Positions 52,691 to 64,000 of a stretch of 64,000 nt of DNA are shown piece after piece (position 1 is the first letter of the stretch; each line of letters starts with the position of its first letter). The stretch lies in the NCBI GenBank assembly GCA_025175895.1, contig CM046000.1, forward strand, positions 91,806,753 through 91,870,752, in the 5' to 3' direction. A program made the translations under genes and the position numbers. The notes under the pieces were generated by a model that saw nothing but the letters and a program-made list of their open reading frames with translations, had not been told where the DNA came from and searched no databases. The DNA comes from Wurfbainia villosa. Its lineage: Eukaryota > Streptophyta > Magnoliopsida > Zingiberales > Zingiberaceae.

Positions 52691-53693
52691 GGTTAGCCGC
52701 GGAAGAGACGACGGACGGATCGTCGGTTTTTGTGTTTATCTTCAGGGTCTATGATTATACAAATACATACAAATGTAAACTAGTATAATCAACACATACA
52801 TAAAGTAAGCATCCACACAAAACATGCATATAATTGTAAAGCAATTATAAACATAATACAAAAGAACATTAATCAAAATAAACAAGATTATACCTCTTGT
52901 TAAACCTCTTGATCTTCTATTGTATGTCCTCCCTCCTTTTGGACGTCGTGTGGGCGACGATCTACCAAAAGTTGAAGCCTCCTAGATCACCAATCTTCCT
53001 TTCCTTGTTCACTAGGAACAAAGAAAGATCCTAAAACAAAACTCATCTTCCTTTCTAGAATCGGCCACCAAGTCAATAAACTCGATGTTGCCACCGGCCA
53101 AGGAAGATATAATGGAGTATGGAAACCAACCAAAAGAGAAACACCAAGAGTATGGGCGCCGGCCAACACTTGGAGAAAGGAAAGGAAAGCAATCCTCCTC
53201 CTTGTTGCCGCCCAAACCCTAGACAAAGCTCTCCTAATTTCCGGCCAAGGATGAAGGGAAGGAGAATAGGTTGAGCTCCGGCCAAGGTAGAGGGAGCAAG
53301 GATAGTGGCCGACCAACACTTAGAAGGAAGAAGAAAAGGATCTTCATCTTCTTGTTGCCGCCCACCCTAATCCCAAAACCCTAACCCTAGCCGCCCAACC
53401 CCATTCCTATCCCAACTAGGACTTGATTGCCGCCCAAGGGAAGCTATCCTAATGCCATCCAACCTAAGCCATAGAAGGAAGGGAGAAGCTTGGGTGCCAG
53501 CCAAACCAAGGAGGAAAGAGGAGAAAAGGGTTGCCGGCCATCATTGGGAAGAAGAAGAAGAAGCTTGTTCTTCTTATTGCTGCCCAACACAATGAACGAA
53601 ACCCTAACCCTAACCTCCTCCTATTTCTTGTCGCCCAATCCACCTTGTCTCAATTAGGTTTTTCCATCTCTTTTGCCGCCCAAGATGAAGCCC

Positions 53694-53702
53694 ATATATA
53701 TA
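53694..53702 (-). promoter_or_regulatory. Copia-F 3' LTR TATA box
   Basis: TATATATAT on the minus strand, 31 bp downstream of the 27-bp array. The matching box in the 5' LTR is at 60296-60304. Confidence 0.55.
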
Positions 53703-53733
53703 GAGTTAGGTTTAGGCCTTGGTTTAATCTCCT

Positions 53734-53949
53734 CCATTGGTTCTAGAGATTTAATCTCAACCATCGGATCTAGAGATTTAATCTCAACCGTCGGATCTAG
53801 AGATTTAATCTCAACCGTCGGTTCTAGGGTTTTAATCCCAACCGTCGGTTCTAGGGTTTTAATCCCAACCGTCGGATCTAGAGATTTAATCTCCACCGTC
53901 GGTTCTAGGGATTTAATCCCAACCGTCGGATCTAGAGATTTGTTTTCCA
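53734..53949. repeat. 27-bp tandem array, Copia-F 3' LTR (8 units)
   Basis: Exactly 8 x 27 bp. Two unit types occur, CCGTCGGATCTAGAG and CCGTCGGTTCTAGGG. The second type gives ACCGAC on the minus strand, the DRE/CRT core. Confidence 0.95.
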
Positions 53950-54868
53950 TCATTTGATCTAGACTTCATGAGGTGTAAATAGGATACAATAGGGACCTTG
54001 AGGAGGAGTTGGATCTTGGCCACCCGATGGATCGGAACCACACAAACTTGATCCATCAATGATGTTCCATTCCACTAGAGGATCATCATTGAATTACCTC
54101 ACCAACCCCCATAAATTAATATGGGCTCCATATATTATTTGTACATCCATCTTCCCGTGTTTAAGATATCGAATGTCCGTCAATTGATTGATTTACTGAC
54201 CATCAATCAATTAACATCTAACTCCTCGAGTAGTACCACTCAACCTTATCATCATGTTGACTAAGTCAACCTACAGGGTTTACATGATGAACCTTATGAG
54301 TTTCTCAAGGGGACATCATCAACCTAATATATAGGACACGATTTCCTCCTATAATCAACGGCACACCATGTAAATAATATCATTTCCCAACTTACCGGGC
54401 ATATTGATTTAATCCATCTAAATCTCACCCTTTGGTAAATCAAAAAAATAAATACTAAGTACATGTGCCCGTTATTATATCGGGATTAAGAGCATGTACA
54501 ATATAATATCCGAGGTCCAATTCAATTATGTAGTCAGCAATAAATTGAATCACCTCTATATCGGTCCTGCTTAATACACCGAGGTGTACTAGTGTAACTC
54601 TATGTTCAAGATAAAACAATACCAAGCTACACTACAACCATTCCAATGATTTGTCCAAAACCATCTTGGTTGTGAGCCTCTACTTATATTCTACAAGGGA
54701 CTGATAACATGATCTTCTGTGCCACACCAAGCACCATGTTATCTACAATGTAAAATATTAGACAATTTTGCATAACTATAAAAATATACAAACAATGATC
54801 ATGTGATTCTTATTTCAAAATAAAGATGTTCATACAAAAGAGCTAGGCTTTCAGTATACATCCCAACA

Positions 54869-54883
54869 ATCTCCCACTTATAC
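54869..54883 (-). other. Copia-F polypurine tract
   Basis: The plus strand shows ATCTCCCACTTATAC directly beside the LTR. Reversed, it is the purine-rich AAGTGGGAGAT. Confidence 0.8.
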
Positions 54884-56656
54884 TAAAAGATTATGCTGTC
54901 ATCAAATTGCCATACATCTGATTCCCCTTCCCTCCACATGCCTATAAAAGCTCTCGCCAGAAGGGCCTTAGTGAAAGGGTCTACCAGGTCATCCTCTGAT
55001 GCAATCTAGGCGACAACAACTTCTACCTCCTTTACGATTTCTCGTATCAGGTGGTACTTGCACTCTATGTGTTTACTAGCCTTATGGGCTCGTGGTTCCT
55101 TCGAGTTTGCAACTGCACCATTATTATCACAATAAATTGTGATATTTCTGGGCAAATCAGGAATCACATCCAAGTCCATCAGAAAGTTCTTGAGCCACAC
55201 AACTTCTTTGGTCGCCTTTTAGGCTGCCACATACTCAGCTTCCATGGTGGAGTCCGCCACGCATTTCTGTTGGACACTCCTCCATACAATGGCTCCACCT
55301 CCCTAAGTAAATACAAAACCTGAGGTAGACTTATTGTTATCCCTATATGATTGGAAATCAGAATCCGTGTAACCCACAGAGAGTAATTGGTCTGCCCGAT
55401 AAACTAGCATATAATCCCTAGTCCTTCTCAGGCACTACAATATATGCTTTATTGCAGTCCAATATCCCTGTCTTGGATTACTCTGATATCTGCTGACCAT
55501 GCCCATGGCAAAGCAGATATCTGGTCTCGTACAGAGCATTGCATACATGAGGCTTCCTAATGCCCAAGCATAAGGAACCACCTTCATCTCCTCTATCACA
55601 TCAGATGATCTAGAACACATCTCCTTAGCTAAAGGAACTCCATGCCTGAAAGGTGGAAAACCCTTCTTGGAGTTTTGCATGATAAAATGCTCCATAATCA
55701 TGTCTATTTATGAAGCTTGGGATAAGCACAACATCCTTTTCCAGCGATCCCTTGATCCCAAGGATGTGTCTCATCTCTCCCAAGTCCTTCATATCAAACT
55801 CATTGGACAACCATACCCTTACGTCCGATAACACTTCGATGTTGTCGCCAACCACCAAAATGTCATCTACGTATAGTACAAGAAATACCACTACGTTTCC
55901 GTCACATCTCTTGTATACACAAGACTTATCTGGACTTTGAATAAATCTATAAGACTGATTTATCTCCTCAAAGCAGATGTTCCAAGACCTCGAAGCTTGC
56001 TTCAATCTATAAATGGACCGATCAAGCTTACATTCAAGATGCTCTTTGCCCTTAGCAATGAATCCCTCTGGTTGCTCCATATAGATGGTTTCCTCAAGAC
56101 TTCCATTAAGGAAAGCTGTCTTGACATCCATATGCCACACCTCATAATCCATATGAGTTGCTATGCATAAGAGCTCTCAGACCTGACTTGAATCCATAGA
56201 TTCAATTTTAGTATTCATTGCACTTTGCCAAGATGCTGCATCTATATCTTGGATTGCCTCGTCATATGTCCAGGGATCAGGATCATGTTCGCCAGGGACC
56301 AAATCAGAAGATTCTCCCAAGAACATGAATCTATCAGGCTGTCTAACAACCCTCCCACTACGACGAGGTATCATCTGCGTATCCTCTGTGACACGCGGTG
56401 CAGTGACATGTGGTATATCCTCTTGTACCGGTGGTACTAAAGAAGTGACTTCCCTTTTAACTCCTCCAGAACAATTTTTACCCTTGGGCTTGTGGCTCAT
56501 CACATAGTCTTCCTCTAGAAATCTGGCGTTCGTGTTAACGATCACCCTCTGATCTCTAGGACTATAAAACAATCCACCCTTCGTTCCCCTGGGATAGCCA
56601 ATGAATATGCGTACTTCTATATGAGGTTCCAACTTACCAGTATCTGCCTTCAGCAC
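54884..56656 (-). pseudogene. Copia-F reverse transcriptase and RNase H
   Basis: The pre-RT linker is at 56656-56177, with a RRSGRVVRQPDRF block. RT (56152-55625) has HMDVKTAFLNGSLEETIYMEQPEGF and the catalytic LYVDDILVVGDN box near residue 93. It continues in another frame at 55701-55435 (SLMYAMLCTRPDICFAMGMVSRYQS). RNase H follows with YTDSDF near 55370, the stop-containing STMEAEYVAA region near 55230, and YCDNNGAVANSKEPRAHKASKHIE within 55200-55006. Frameshifts and stops make it non-functional. Confidence 0.9.
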
Positions 56657-57235
56657 ATGTGTTGGACTCCCATATCTGAATATGTCTTAGACTAGGCTTT
56701 CGTCCAGTCCACAATTCTGTGGGAGTAGAAGGGACTGATTTAGATGGAACCAGGTTCGGAATGTACACTTCTGTATCTAGAGCATATCCCCAGAATGAGT
56801 TTGGAAAGTCAGTATAACTCATCATCGATCTAACCATCTCCATAAGAGTCCTATTCCTTCGCTTTGCTACACCATTCTGCTGGGGTGTGCCAGGTGCAGA
56901 CAATTGGGATTGAATCCCAACCTCTGATAAGTAGTTCCTAAACTCTCCCAAGAGCTACTTACCACCACGATCAGATCGTAGTGTCATCTTGAATAATTGT
57001 CTATGAAAAAGATGAAATATTCAAAACTACCTCTTGCCTGGATAGACATAGGACCATAAAAATCAGAATGAACCAATTCCAACACATCTTTAGATCTATA
57101 CCCCTTGGCCTTGAATGGCCTCTTGGTCATCTTACCCTCCAAGCAAGATTCGCAGGTTGGGAGATCCTCCACCACTAATGAACCCAAAGGTCCATCAGCT
57201 ATCAACCTTTGAATTCTGCTTAGGTTAATATGCAA
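56634..57235 (-). pseudogene. Copia-F integrase
   Basis: The zinc-binding end (CESCLEGKMTKRPF) and first catalytic region (ELVHSDFYGPMSIQARGSFEYFIFFIDNYSR) are at 57235-56984. The C-terminal half of the core is at 56951-56634 with PGTPQQNGVAKRRNRTL, where the family has Glu in NGVAERxNRT. This is the third catalytic residue of the D,D-35-E triad, here Lys. A stop and frame change separate the halves. It is inactive on both counts. Confidence 0.88.
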
Positions 57236-58085
57236 AGATATGTTTGGTTCATCTTCGAAGGTTCTTTTCTCTTATCGGAATTAGAAGATGAGTTGTAAAC
57301 TTCAATTTGCATCGTGGGAGCTTGTGGTTCAAGTTATAAATTTCCTATCTATGTACCTGAATAGATAATGTCCCTATTCCTTTTATAACATATCTGTCTT
57401 CAAAAGAAATAGATTATCCATCCATAATTTAGAAACCGAAATCAATTCTTCCTAAATGAAGGTACATAAAGAAAATTTCTAAGATCCAAAAACTTTATTT
57501 TTCTCAAAAGATAAATAAAACATCTCCCATTGCAATAGCTGCCATCTTCATGGCATTGCCCAAGTAAATGGTAATATCCCCTTTAGCTAGTCGTCGAGTT
57601 TCCTGGAACCCCTGCAAAGTATTGCAGACATGATTAGTGGCTCCCATACCTACTCACCAGGTATTGGTAGATAAGACCGCTAATCATGTTTCAATGACTA
57701 GTTCAAAGAATATATCTTTGTTCTTCTTTGGATTGGGACAGTCTTTCTTCCAATGTCCATCCTGCTAGTAAGTGAAGTACTTGCCTTTCGGCTTCTTCAC
57801 TCCTTCCTGAGATCCTCCCACCACATTTACTCCACCTTGTTTCTCCTTCTTCTTGCCTTTCGGCTTAGAAGTAGAAACTTTTTTTTTTTTTAGCAACCAT
57901 GGCTTGAGGATACTCTTCGAAGAGTGCATACATGTACTTCCTTGCAGATAAGACAATATTTGGATTCTTTTCCAATCATCATTATTTGGGTACAGTAAAT
58001 TTATTTCCTTTAGTATCACAATAAGTGGACTGAAAGTCATTTTGAAAATCCTAAGAATCACATGGATAATTATTTTAGATTTCAA
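57236..58085 (-). pseudogene. Copia-F gag remnant and protease
   Basis: The end of gag lies at 58085-57765, with a lysine-rich stretch. After a stop comes QDGHWKKDCP, the second half of a decayed zinc knuckle. The protease site near 57660 reads GMGATNHVC, where related elements have an Asp-containing DxGATNHVC, so the catalytic Asp is missing. Multiple stops fill 57236-57640. Most of the gag N-terminus cannot be recognised. A run of 12 T is at 57880-57891. Confidence 0.72.
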
Positions 58086-59092
58086 ATATTATTGATTCCT
58101 CAAAACAATAAAATTCCGAAATCAACCAACACCTCAAAACACTGAGAATATCGCATGCCACGCAGTGTGGACGTATACGAATTCTACATTTGTAAGAGGA
58201 GGTTTTACCCATTAATTTTATTATCTTGTCAACCTTACTTTTTGACAAATAAAATTAATAGTTGGTTCCTCTTTGGCCCTACAAATAAAAGCAGTGACTT
58301 CGATGGGGAGAATACTTTATATTTGCATCTAAGTGTGCACCATTACACGATACTAAGGGAATTATTTCGGATTATGTGCCTTACCGCTGTGGAAGTACAC
58401 ACGCTCCTAGATAATTTCCTATAACCATTATTTGACCAAGTGATCCGCAAACAAACTCATCCGCAGGGAGGAAGGCACTCAGAGCCGACACGTAAGTTTG
58501 TTGCATCATACGTCAAATTGTAATGGAGGCCGCGGGAATTAATTAAAATGTCCCTCTCCCACTTAGTAATTTGAAAATGAGGAATTTTCAAGCACACACA
58601 ACATGCATATAAAACAAATCAGCAATAAATATGTAAAAATCAGAATTTTTCCAACTATTATGGCATTGTTCTCCAATATGCGTCCCGTCGTGTCGCCACC
58701 TCGTCCGCTCCTCCTACGCCATGTATGAGCCATCCGGAGATCCGAGCCGAGAATAAAACCTATTTTATTCTACATCCATCGATCCTATACTCCACTAGGG
58801 AGTGTACATGAAATCTAGATCGAAAGTAAAATAAAATAAAGAGTGGCTAAACAATGTCGTATTTAATTACAAAAATTAAATACTAATCTAGCCTCATCAA
58901 CCACGAGGATTCAAATAATATACATACAATCACACACAAACAACCACATACACACATATAGCCATAATAGTCGGATCTTATGCCTGCAACCAAAAAGTTA
59001 GCTTACGCACATCCTACTATTATCTGGCATACTCAATATATGATATGTGCATGAAAGTAACCGAATCCTAAACACACAAAATCGGAAACCGT
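58086..59092 (-). other. Copia-F leader and lost gag N-terminus
   Basis: About 1 kb without recognisable coding. A probable start lies further upstream, but stops occur in all frames. The 58560-58980 part is AT-rich with CACACACAACCAC words. Confidence 0.55.
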
Positions 59093-59104
59093 GCTCTGAT
59101 ACCA
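59093..59104 (-). other. Copia-F primer-binding site
   Basis: Perfect minus-strand TGGTATCAGAGC, two bases from the LTR start at 59107. Confidence 0.93.
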
Positions 59105-59106
59105 AT

Positions 59107-61111
59107 TGTTGGAATCGTGCTATTCCTCAGAATGCTCATCGGCTCCCATATCCCCGGATTAAAAATTTTTAACAAATGAAAACTAATCCGGATGGGATGA
59201 GTTTCCTAAGCACAACCAATTCGTCGTCGTACTAACGACTTGAGCGATCGCTTGAACAAACTAGTTGTTCAAGAAACACAACTCTTCTAGTCGGTTAGCC
59301 GCGGAAGAGACGACGGATGGATCGCCGGTTTTTGTGTTTATCTTCGGGGTCTATGATTATACAAATACATACAAATGTAAACTAGTATAATCAACACATA
59401 CATAAAGTAAGCATCCACACAAAACATGCATATAATTGTAAAGCAATTATAAACATAATACAAAAGAACATTAATCAAAATAAACAAGATTATACCTCTT
59501 GTTAAACCTCTTGATCTTCTATTGTATGTCCTCCCTCCTTTTGGACGTCGTGTGGGCGACGATCTACCAAAAGTTGAAGCCTCCTAGATCACCAATCTTC
59601 CTTTCCTTGTTCACTAGGAACAAAGGAAGATCCTAAAACAAAACTCATCTTCCTTTCTAGAACCGGCCACCAAGTCAATAAACTCGATGTTGCCGCCGGC
59701 CAAGGAAGATATAATGGAGTATGGAAACTAACCAAAAGAGAAACACCAAGGGTATGGGCGCCGGCCAACACTTGGAGAAAGGAAAGGAAAGCAATCCTCC
59801 TCCTTGTTGCCACCCAAACCCTAGACAAAGCTCTCCTAATTTCCGGCCAAGGATGAAGGGAAGGAGAATAGGTTGAGCTCCGGCCAAGGTAGAGGGAACA
59901 AGGATAGTGGCCGGCCAACACTTAGAAGGAAGAAGAAAAGGATCTTCATCTTCTTGTTGCTACCCACCCTAATCCCAAAACCCTAACCCTAGCCGCCCAA
60001 CCCCAATCCTATCCCAACTAGGACTTGATGCCCGCCCAAGGGAAGCTATCCTAATGCCATCCAACCTAAGCCATAGAAGGAAGGGAGAAGCTTGGGCGCC
60101 GGCCAAACCAAGGAGGAAAGAGGAGAAAAGGGTTGCCGGCCATCATTGGGAAGAAGAAGAAGAAGCTTGTTCTTCTTGTTGCCGCCCAACACAATGAACC
60201 AAACCCTAACCCTAACCTCCTCCTATTTCTTGCCGCCCAAGCTACCATGTCTCAATTAGGTTTTTCCATCTCTTTTGCCGCCCAAGCCTAAGCCCATATA
60301 TATAGAGTTAGGTTTAGGCCTTGATTTAATCTCCTCCATTGGTTCTAGAGATTTAATCTCAACCGTCGGATCTAGAGATTTAATCTCAACCATCGGATCT
60401 AGAGATTTAATCTCAACCGTCGGTTCTAGGGTTTTAATCCCAACCATCGGATCTAGAGATTTAATCTCCACCGTCGGTTCTAGGGTTTTAATCCCAACCG
60501 TCGGATCTAGAGATTTAATCTCCACCGTCGGTTCTAGGGATTTAATCCCAACCGTCGGATCTAGAGATTTGTTTTCCATCATTTGATCTAGACTTCATGA
60601 GGTGTAAATAGGCTACAATAGGGACCTTGAGGAGGAGTTGGATCTTGGCCACCCGATGGATCGGAACCACACAAACTTGATCCATCAATGATGTTCCATT
60701 CCACTAGAGGATCATCATTGAATTACCTCACCAACCCCCATAAATTAATATGGGCTCCATATATTATTTGTACATCCATCTCCCGTGTTTAAGATATCAG
60801 AATGTCGTCGTGATTCTTGACCATCAATCAATTAACATCTAACTCCTCGAGTAGTACCACTCAACCTTATCATCATGTTGACTAAGTCAACCTGCAGGGT
60901 TTACATGATGAACCTTATGAGTTCCTCAAGGGGACATCATCAAGCTAATATATAGGACACAGTTTCCTCCTATAATCAACGACACACCATGTAAATAATA
61001 TTATTTCCCAACTTACCGGGCATATTGATTTAATCCATCTAAATCTCACCCTTTGGTAAATCAAAGAAATAAATACTAAGTACATGTGCCCGTTATTATA
61101 TCGGGATTAAG
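59107..61111 (-). mobile_element. Copia-F 5' LTR, cut by Copia-G
   Basis: 2005 bp matching the 3' LTR from TGTTGGAATCGTG to TATATCGGGATTAAG, where Copia-G starts. The missing end corresponds to about 54492-54868 of the 3' LTR. It contains the GGTTA site (59291-59295) that is filled by Copia-E in the other LTR. TATA box at 60296-60304. Confidence 0.92.
60336..60578. repeat. 27-bp tandem array, Copia-F 5' LTR (9 units)
   Basis: Exactly 9 x 27 bp, one unit more than in the 3' LTR, and the two unit types are in a different order. It begins 31 bp upstream of the minus-strand TATA box. Confidence 0.95.
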
Positions 61112-63014
61112 TGTAGGGATTTATTATGCAAAATAGCATATGCGCAACGGAAAAATAGGATCCCTTCCAAGTGATCCTTGTGAAAGAAAACCTCATACAA
61201 AAAAATAAATTTCTCAAAACATATCTTATAGGAGAATATTACCTTTGTTGCGTGCCCATTTTAATCCCACTTCTCCTTGGGTTTGTTGGATCTTTTAGCA
61301 CGTTCAAATGTCCATGCCTCTATATGTATCCACACGAGCAAGCTATTGTCTCACAAAAGAAACTAGAAGAGCTCTCCTTTACTTCTTGCTAGAGAAGTCC
61401 CTAAAGGAGAGGAAGGTAGGGAAAAAGAGAAAGGAAGAAGAAGACCACTCTTCTTGCTAGCCTACACTCACAAAAGCCACACAACCAAAGCCTCTCACCA
61501 CCAAGCTCTCTCCAAGCCTCAAGCTTCACCTAGTTTGGTCGGCCACCCTATGGAGTGTTTTATAGGATTGAAAAAACCTTTCACCTCCTATCACATTCAA
61601 TGCAATCAATTGCATTGAAAAATAATCAAACAAGGAGTTACTCCTTGTTTGGCCGGCCACATGTGGAGAAATTCCAAAGGTCAAAACCCTTTGTCTCCTT
61701 CCACCTCATCAAGCTTAGGTGGCATGCTTATGTGGCATGCTTATGTGGCATTCATGCATATTGAATTAATCTTATTAATTCAATAAGCTTATGTTATCAT
61801 ATTGAATTAATCTCATTAAATCAATAAGGTAACATATTGAATTAATCTTATTAAATCAATTAAGCTTAGGCTATCATGATAACATATTTATTTAATCTTA
61901 TTAAATTAATAAGCTTAGCATATTGAATTAATCTCATTAAATCAATAAGCTAAAATTCTCATTAAGCTTAAAGTCCAAAAACCATTTTGTACTTAAGCTC
62001 ATTCCCAAATTATTCTAGTCAAACTAGAATGCACTAATTCTTCTAATCATCATGCTCTTTGTGTGTGATCCTATAGGCTCTCATAACGTTGGCAGTGGAT
62101 CTAAACTCTTTTAGATACACAAGCAATGAGCGGCATCTAGCAATACATCATTGCTACCCAAGTTACGAAATAAGTCAAGATCCGACTAACCTTTCCGTGA
62201 CTACTATAATGTATGACCGTGTCCTTCTATCCTTGATATCAGATTGACCAATGAGGCATAGACCGTGTCATCCTCGATCAATCTATGTGTTTCTTGATCC
62301 TTGAGTAAACTAACTCAAACAAATGAGCTTAATATCTCATATTGACTCATTCGAGCATGGCCATGCATTTTAGTAGTTCTACTCAATCAAGGGGCCCACA
62401 GATATCACTCCCGTCATATGGGAGGGATAGATCCCATCTACATCACTCACATTCCTCCGCATAATTTGTTATATACCCAGTAATCGCCTTTATGGTCCAC
62501 CCTGTTACGGGTGACATTTGACGATACCAAAGTACATAACTCCTTATGTAGGGAACCATAGTGACTTCAGGTTTGAGGACTATTCATACCAATAGTCACA
62601 TGAGAAAGTTTATGACACTCATATGACGATCCATGAAACTTTCTCATGGCGGGTCAGTTCAGTATATATTCTCTAATATATACCCATGTGTCAACTTGAT
62701 ATCATATATCCATGACTTGTGAGATCAAGTCATCAATTGACCTACATGCTAGTCTTTATGTGTTAATATTACCCTTGCATATTAATACTTGACTAGGAAC
62801 ATTTAGGAAAGTGTTCTCTACAGCCTCTCATAATCAATTCTGCCAATTGATGTGTTGTAGATAAGAACCTACTTTTCTAGGGCATTATTATATTTAATTT
62901 AGCTGGCACAAGCAAGACATAAATATAATAACCAATCCTTTTCCTTTATAGAATATGATACAAAATGTTCCCTATTCAACCATCACATGATTGGTTCTAG
63001 GGCTATAACTAACA
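61112..63014 (-). mobile_element. Copia-G 3' LTR
   Basis: 1903 bp with a minus-strand TATA box (TATAAAAC, 61557-61564). Six or more ATTGAATTAATCTTATTAA-type units lie at 61760-61945. No coding region is seen in it. Confidence 0.87.
61760..61945. repeat. Imperfect ATTGAATTAATCTTATTAA array in Copia-G LTR
   Basis: At least five units of about 30-40 bp with AATTAATCT and ATTAAATCAATAAG cores. Confidence 0.8.
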
Positions 63015-63026
63015 ATCTCCCACTAG
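63015..63026 (-). other. Copia-G polypurine tract
   Basis: The plus strand shows ATCTCCCACTAG beside the LTR end. Reversed, it is purine-rich (AGTGGGAGAT). Confidence 0.78.
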
Positions 63027-63028
63027 CA

Positions 63029-64000
63029 CTAGTACCAATCACTATAATATCTAATACCTAGTGACCTAGTGTGACCATCATGCTTCCTCTGTGCCAAAGC
63101 CTTGGTCAATGGATCTGCGATGTTAGCTTCTGTCGGTACTCTACATATACTCACATCTCCTCTATCGATGATCTCTCGAATGAGATGGAAGTGCCGCAGT
63201 ATGTGTTTGGTCCGCTGATGTGATCGAGGTTCCTTAGCCTGTGCAATAGCCCCATTGTTGTCACAATAGAGGTCTATTGGATCTGCAATGCTAGGAACTA
63301 CCCCAAGTTCATTGATGAACTTGCAGAGCCAAACAACCTCCTTTTCTCCATCAGACGCAGCAATATACTCAGCTTCTATTGTAGAATCAAGAATCGTGTG
63401 TCCTGCTTGAACTCTTCCACCACACCCACCATTCGTGCAAAACACGCACCGATTGCGATCTATAGTCATCCTTGTCCGCTTGGAAGCTTGCATCATCGTA
63501 ACCCTTTACGCTTAGCTCCTCATTGCCTCCAAATATCGGAAATATTCTTTCGCTTCTTCGTAAGTATTTAAGAATATTTTGACTGCTATCTAGTGACTTT
63601 CACCTGGATCTGACTGGTATCTACTCGTCATGCTCAAAGCATACGAGATGTCGTGACGAGTACAAAGCACGGGCGCATACATGATAGACCCTATAGCGAT
63701 GCATAAGGGATCTTATCCATGCGATCTCTCTCCTCCTTAGAAGAGGGACATTGAGTCTTCGAAAGACTCACACCATGTGATAAAGGCAGAAATCCTTTCT
63801 TGGAATTTTGCATAGCAAAGCGATCTAGCACTTTATCAATGTATGTACTCTGACTCAGGCCAAGTAATCTTTTAGATCTATCTCTATAGATCTTGATGCC
63901 TAGAATATAGGCAGCTTCACCTAAGTCTTTCATCGAGAAACAATTCCCTAACCACATCTTCACAGACTGGAGTGAGGGAATATCATTTCCGATGAGAAGT
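63029..64000 (-). pseudogene. Copia-G RT C-terminus and RNase H
   Basis: RT is at 63963-63691, with MKDLGEAAYILGIKIYRDRSKRLLGLSQSTYIDKVL. It is broken by a frame change near 63690 and stops around 63500-63690. RNase H (63496-63029) is open and has STIEAEYIAASDGEKEVVWL, YCDNNGAIAQAKEPRSHQRTKHI and NIADPLTKALAQRKHDGHTRSLGIR. The catalytic aspartates of the first RNase H half fall in the damaged part. The gene continues beyond the window. Confidence 0.88.

Larger units (their letters stand above)
52691..54868 (-). mobile_element. Copia-F 3' LTR, main part
   Basis: It continues the 46469-46659 fragment and ends GTATACATCCCAACA at 54868, next to the purine tract. GC-rich with many GCCGCC and AACCCTA words in 53090-53690. 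A minus-strand TATA box (TATATATA) is at 53694-53702. The 27-bp array is at 53734-53949. Confidence 0.92.
46469..61111 (-). mobile_element. Copia-F: Ty1/copia retrotransposon with both LTRs interrupted
   Basis: The 3' LTR is 46469-46659 plus 52691-54868, split by Copia-E. The internal region is 54869-59106. The 5' LTR is 59107-61111, cut by Copia-G. The outer end starts TGTTGGAATCGTGC and the inner PBS is at 59093-59104. Protein order on the minus strand is gag remnant, protease, integrase, RT and RNase H, which is the copia order. The two LTRs are very similar but differ in 27-bp repeat number (8 versus 9). It inserted into the leader of element H. Confidence 0.9.
61112..64000 (-). mobile_element. 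Copia-G: Angela/Tork-like Ty1/copia element, cut by the window edge
   Basis: The 3' LTR is 61112-63014, bounded by TGTAGGGATTT and ATAACTAACA. A purine tract and RNase H and RT coding sequence follow on the minus strand. It inserted into the Copia-F 5' LTR after GATTAAG. The matching end and target duplication lie outside the window. The lineage is inferred from the RT and RNase H character and the TGTTAGTTATAGCC LTR start. Confidence 0.88.

Noticed and set aside
53654..53957. Open frames on both strands with a repeating SLDPTVEIK or STVGSRDLI peptide (also 38738-39137 and 60256-60586)
   Set aside because: The frames come from the 27-bp array, whose unit is a multiple of three, so it stays open in several frames on both strands. 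They lie in LTR U3 regions next to TATA boxes.

Overview
The window is angiosperm nuclear heterochromatin made almost entirely of nested LTR retrotransposons. I found no host gene that I can support, no rRNA or tRNA gene and no CRISPR array. The plant assignment rests on the element lineages: Tekay/Del-like and Athila-like Ty3/gypsy, SIRE-like and Angela/Tork-like Ty1/copia, and a TRIM. It also rests on the initiator-Met-tRNA primer-binding sites (TGGTATCAGAGC) carried by every element whose 5' end is visible. I cannot name the species.

Left half. A Tekay-like gypsy element (Gypsy-A, minus) fills 1-4686 and is cut by the window edge. An Athila-like element (plus) starts at 4687 and is split into 4687-5903, 28456-30757 and 34822-36741. 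Inside it lies a SIRE-like copia element (Copia-B, minus, 5903-28455). Inside Copia-B's reverse transcriptase lies a second Tekay-like gypsy element (Gypsy-C, minus, 8403-22613, target duplication TTCCA). Inside Gypsy-C's 5' LTR lies a copia-type LTR insertion (LTR-D, 19188-21330, TCACA). That is four layers. The third Athila break holds a 4.06 kb solo LTR (LTR-K, 30758-34821, TTTAC) of the Gypsy-A family, which itself carries a complete TRIM (32173-32806, CTTTG).

Right half. After a short orphan segment and an Angela-like LTR scrap (36742-37060) comes a non-autonomous SIRE-like element, Copia-I (minus, to 43331). It is interrupted by solo LTR-J (37952-39837, TGCAT). Its 5' LTR is interrupted by element H (plus, LTR 43332-45563). 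H is interrupted by Copia-F (minus, 46469-61111). Copia-F's 3' LTR contains the complete gag-only element Copia-E (plus, 46660-52690, GGTTA), and its 5' LTR is interrupted by the Angela-like Copia-G (minus, 61112 to the window end).

Nearly all protein regions are broken by stops and frameshifts. The longest open frame is the 503-codon gag of Copia-E. The most unusual signals are regulatory or structural. One is clusters of the palindrome CAGTCGACTG just upstream of the TATA boxes of three SIRE-like LTR families. A second is a 27-bp tandem array upstream of the TATA box in another LTR group, varying from 4 to 9 copies. A third is a gag-only element family. A fourth is LTR-type insertions whose ends are not the canonical LTR ends. 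The fifth is a pair of nearly identical LTRs in which only the palindrome cluster is scrambled.
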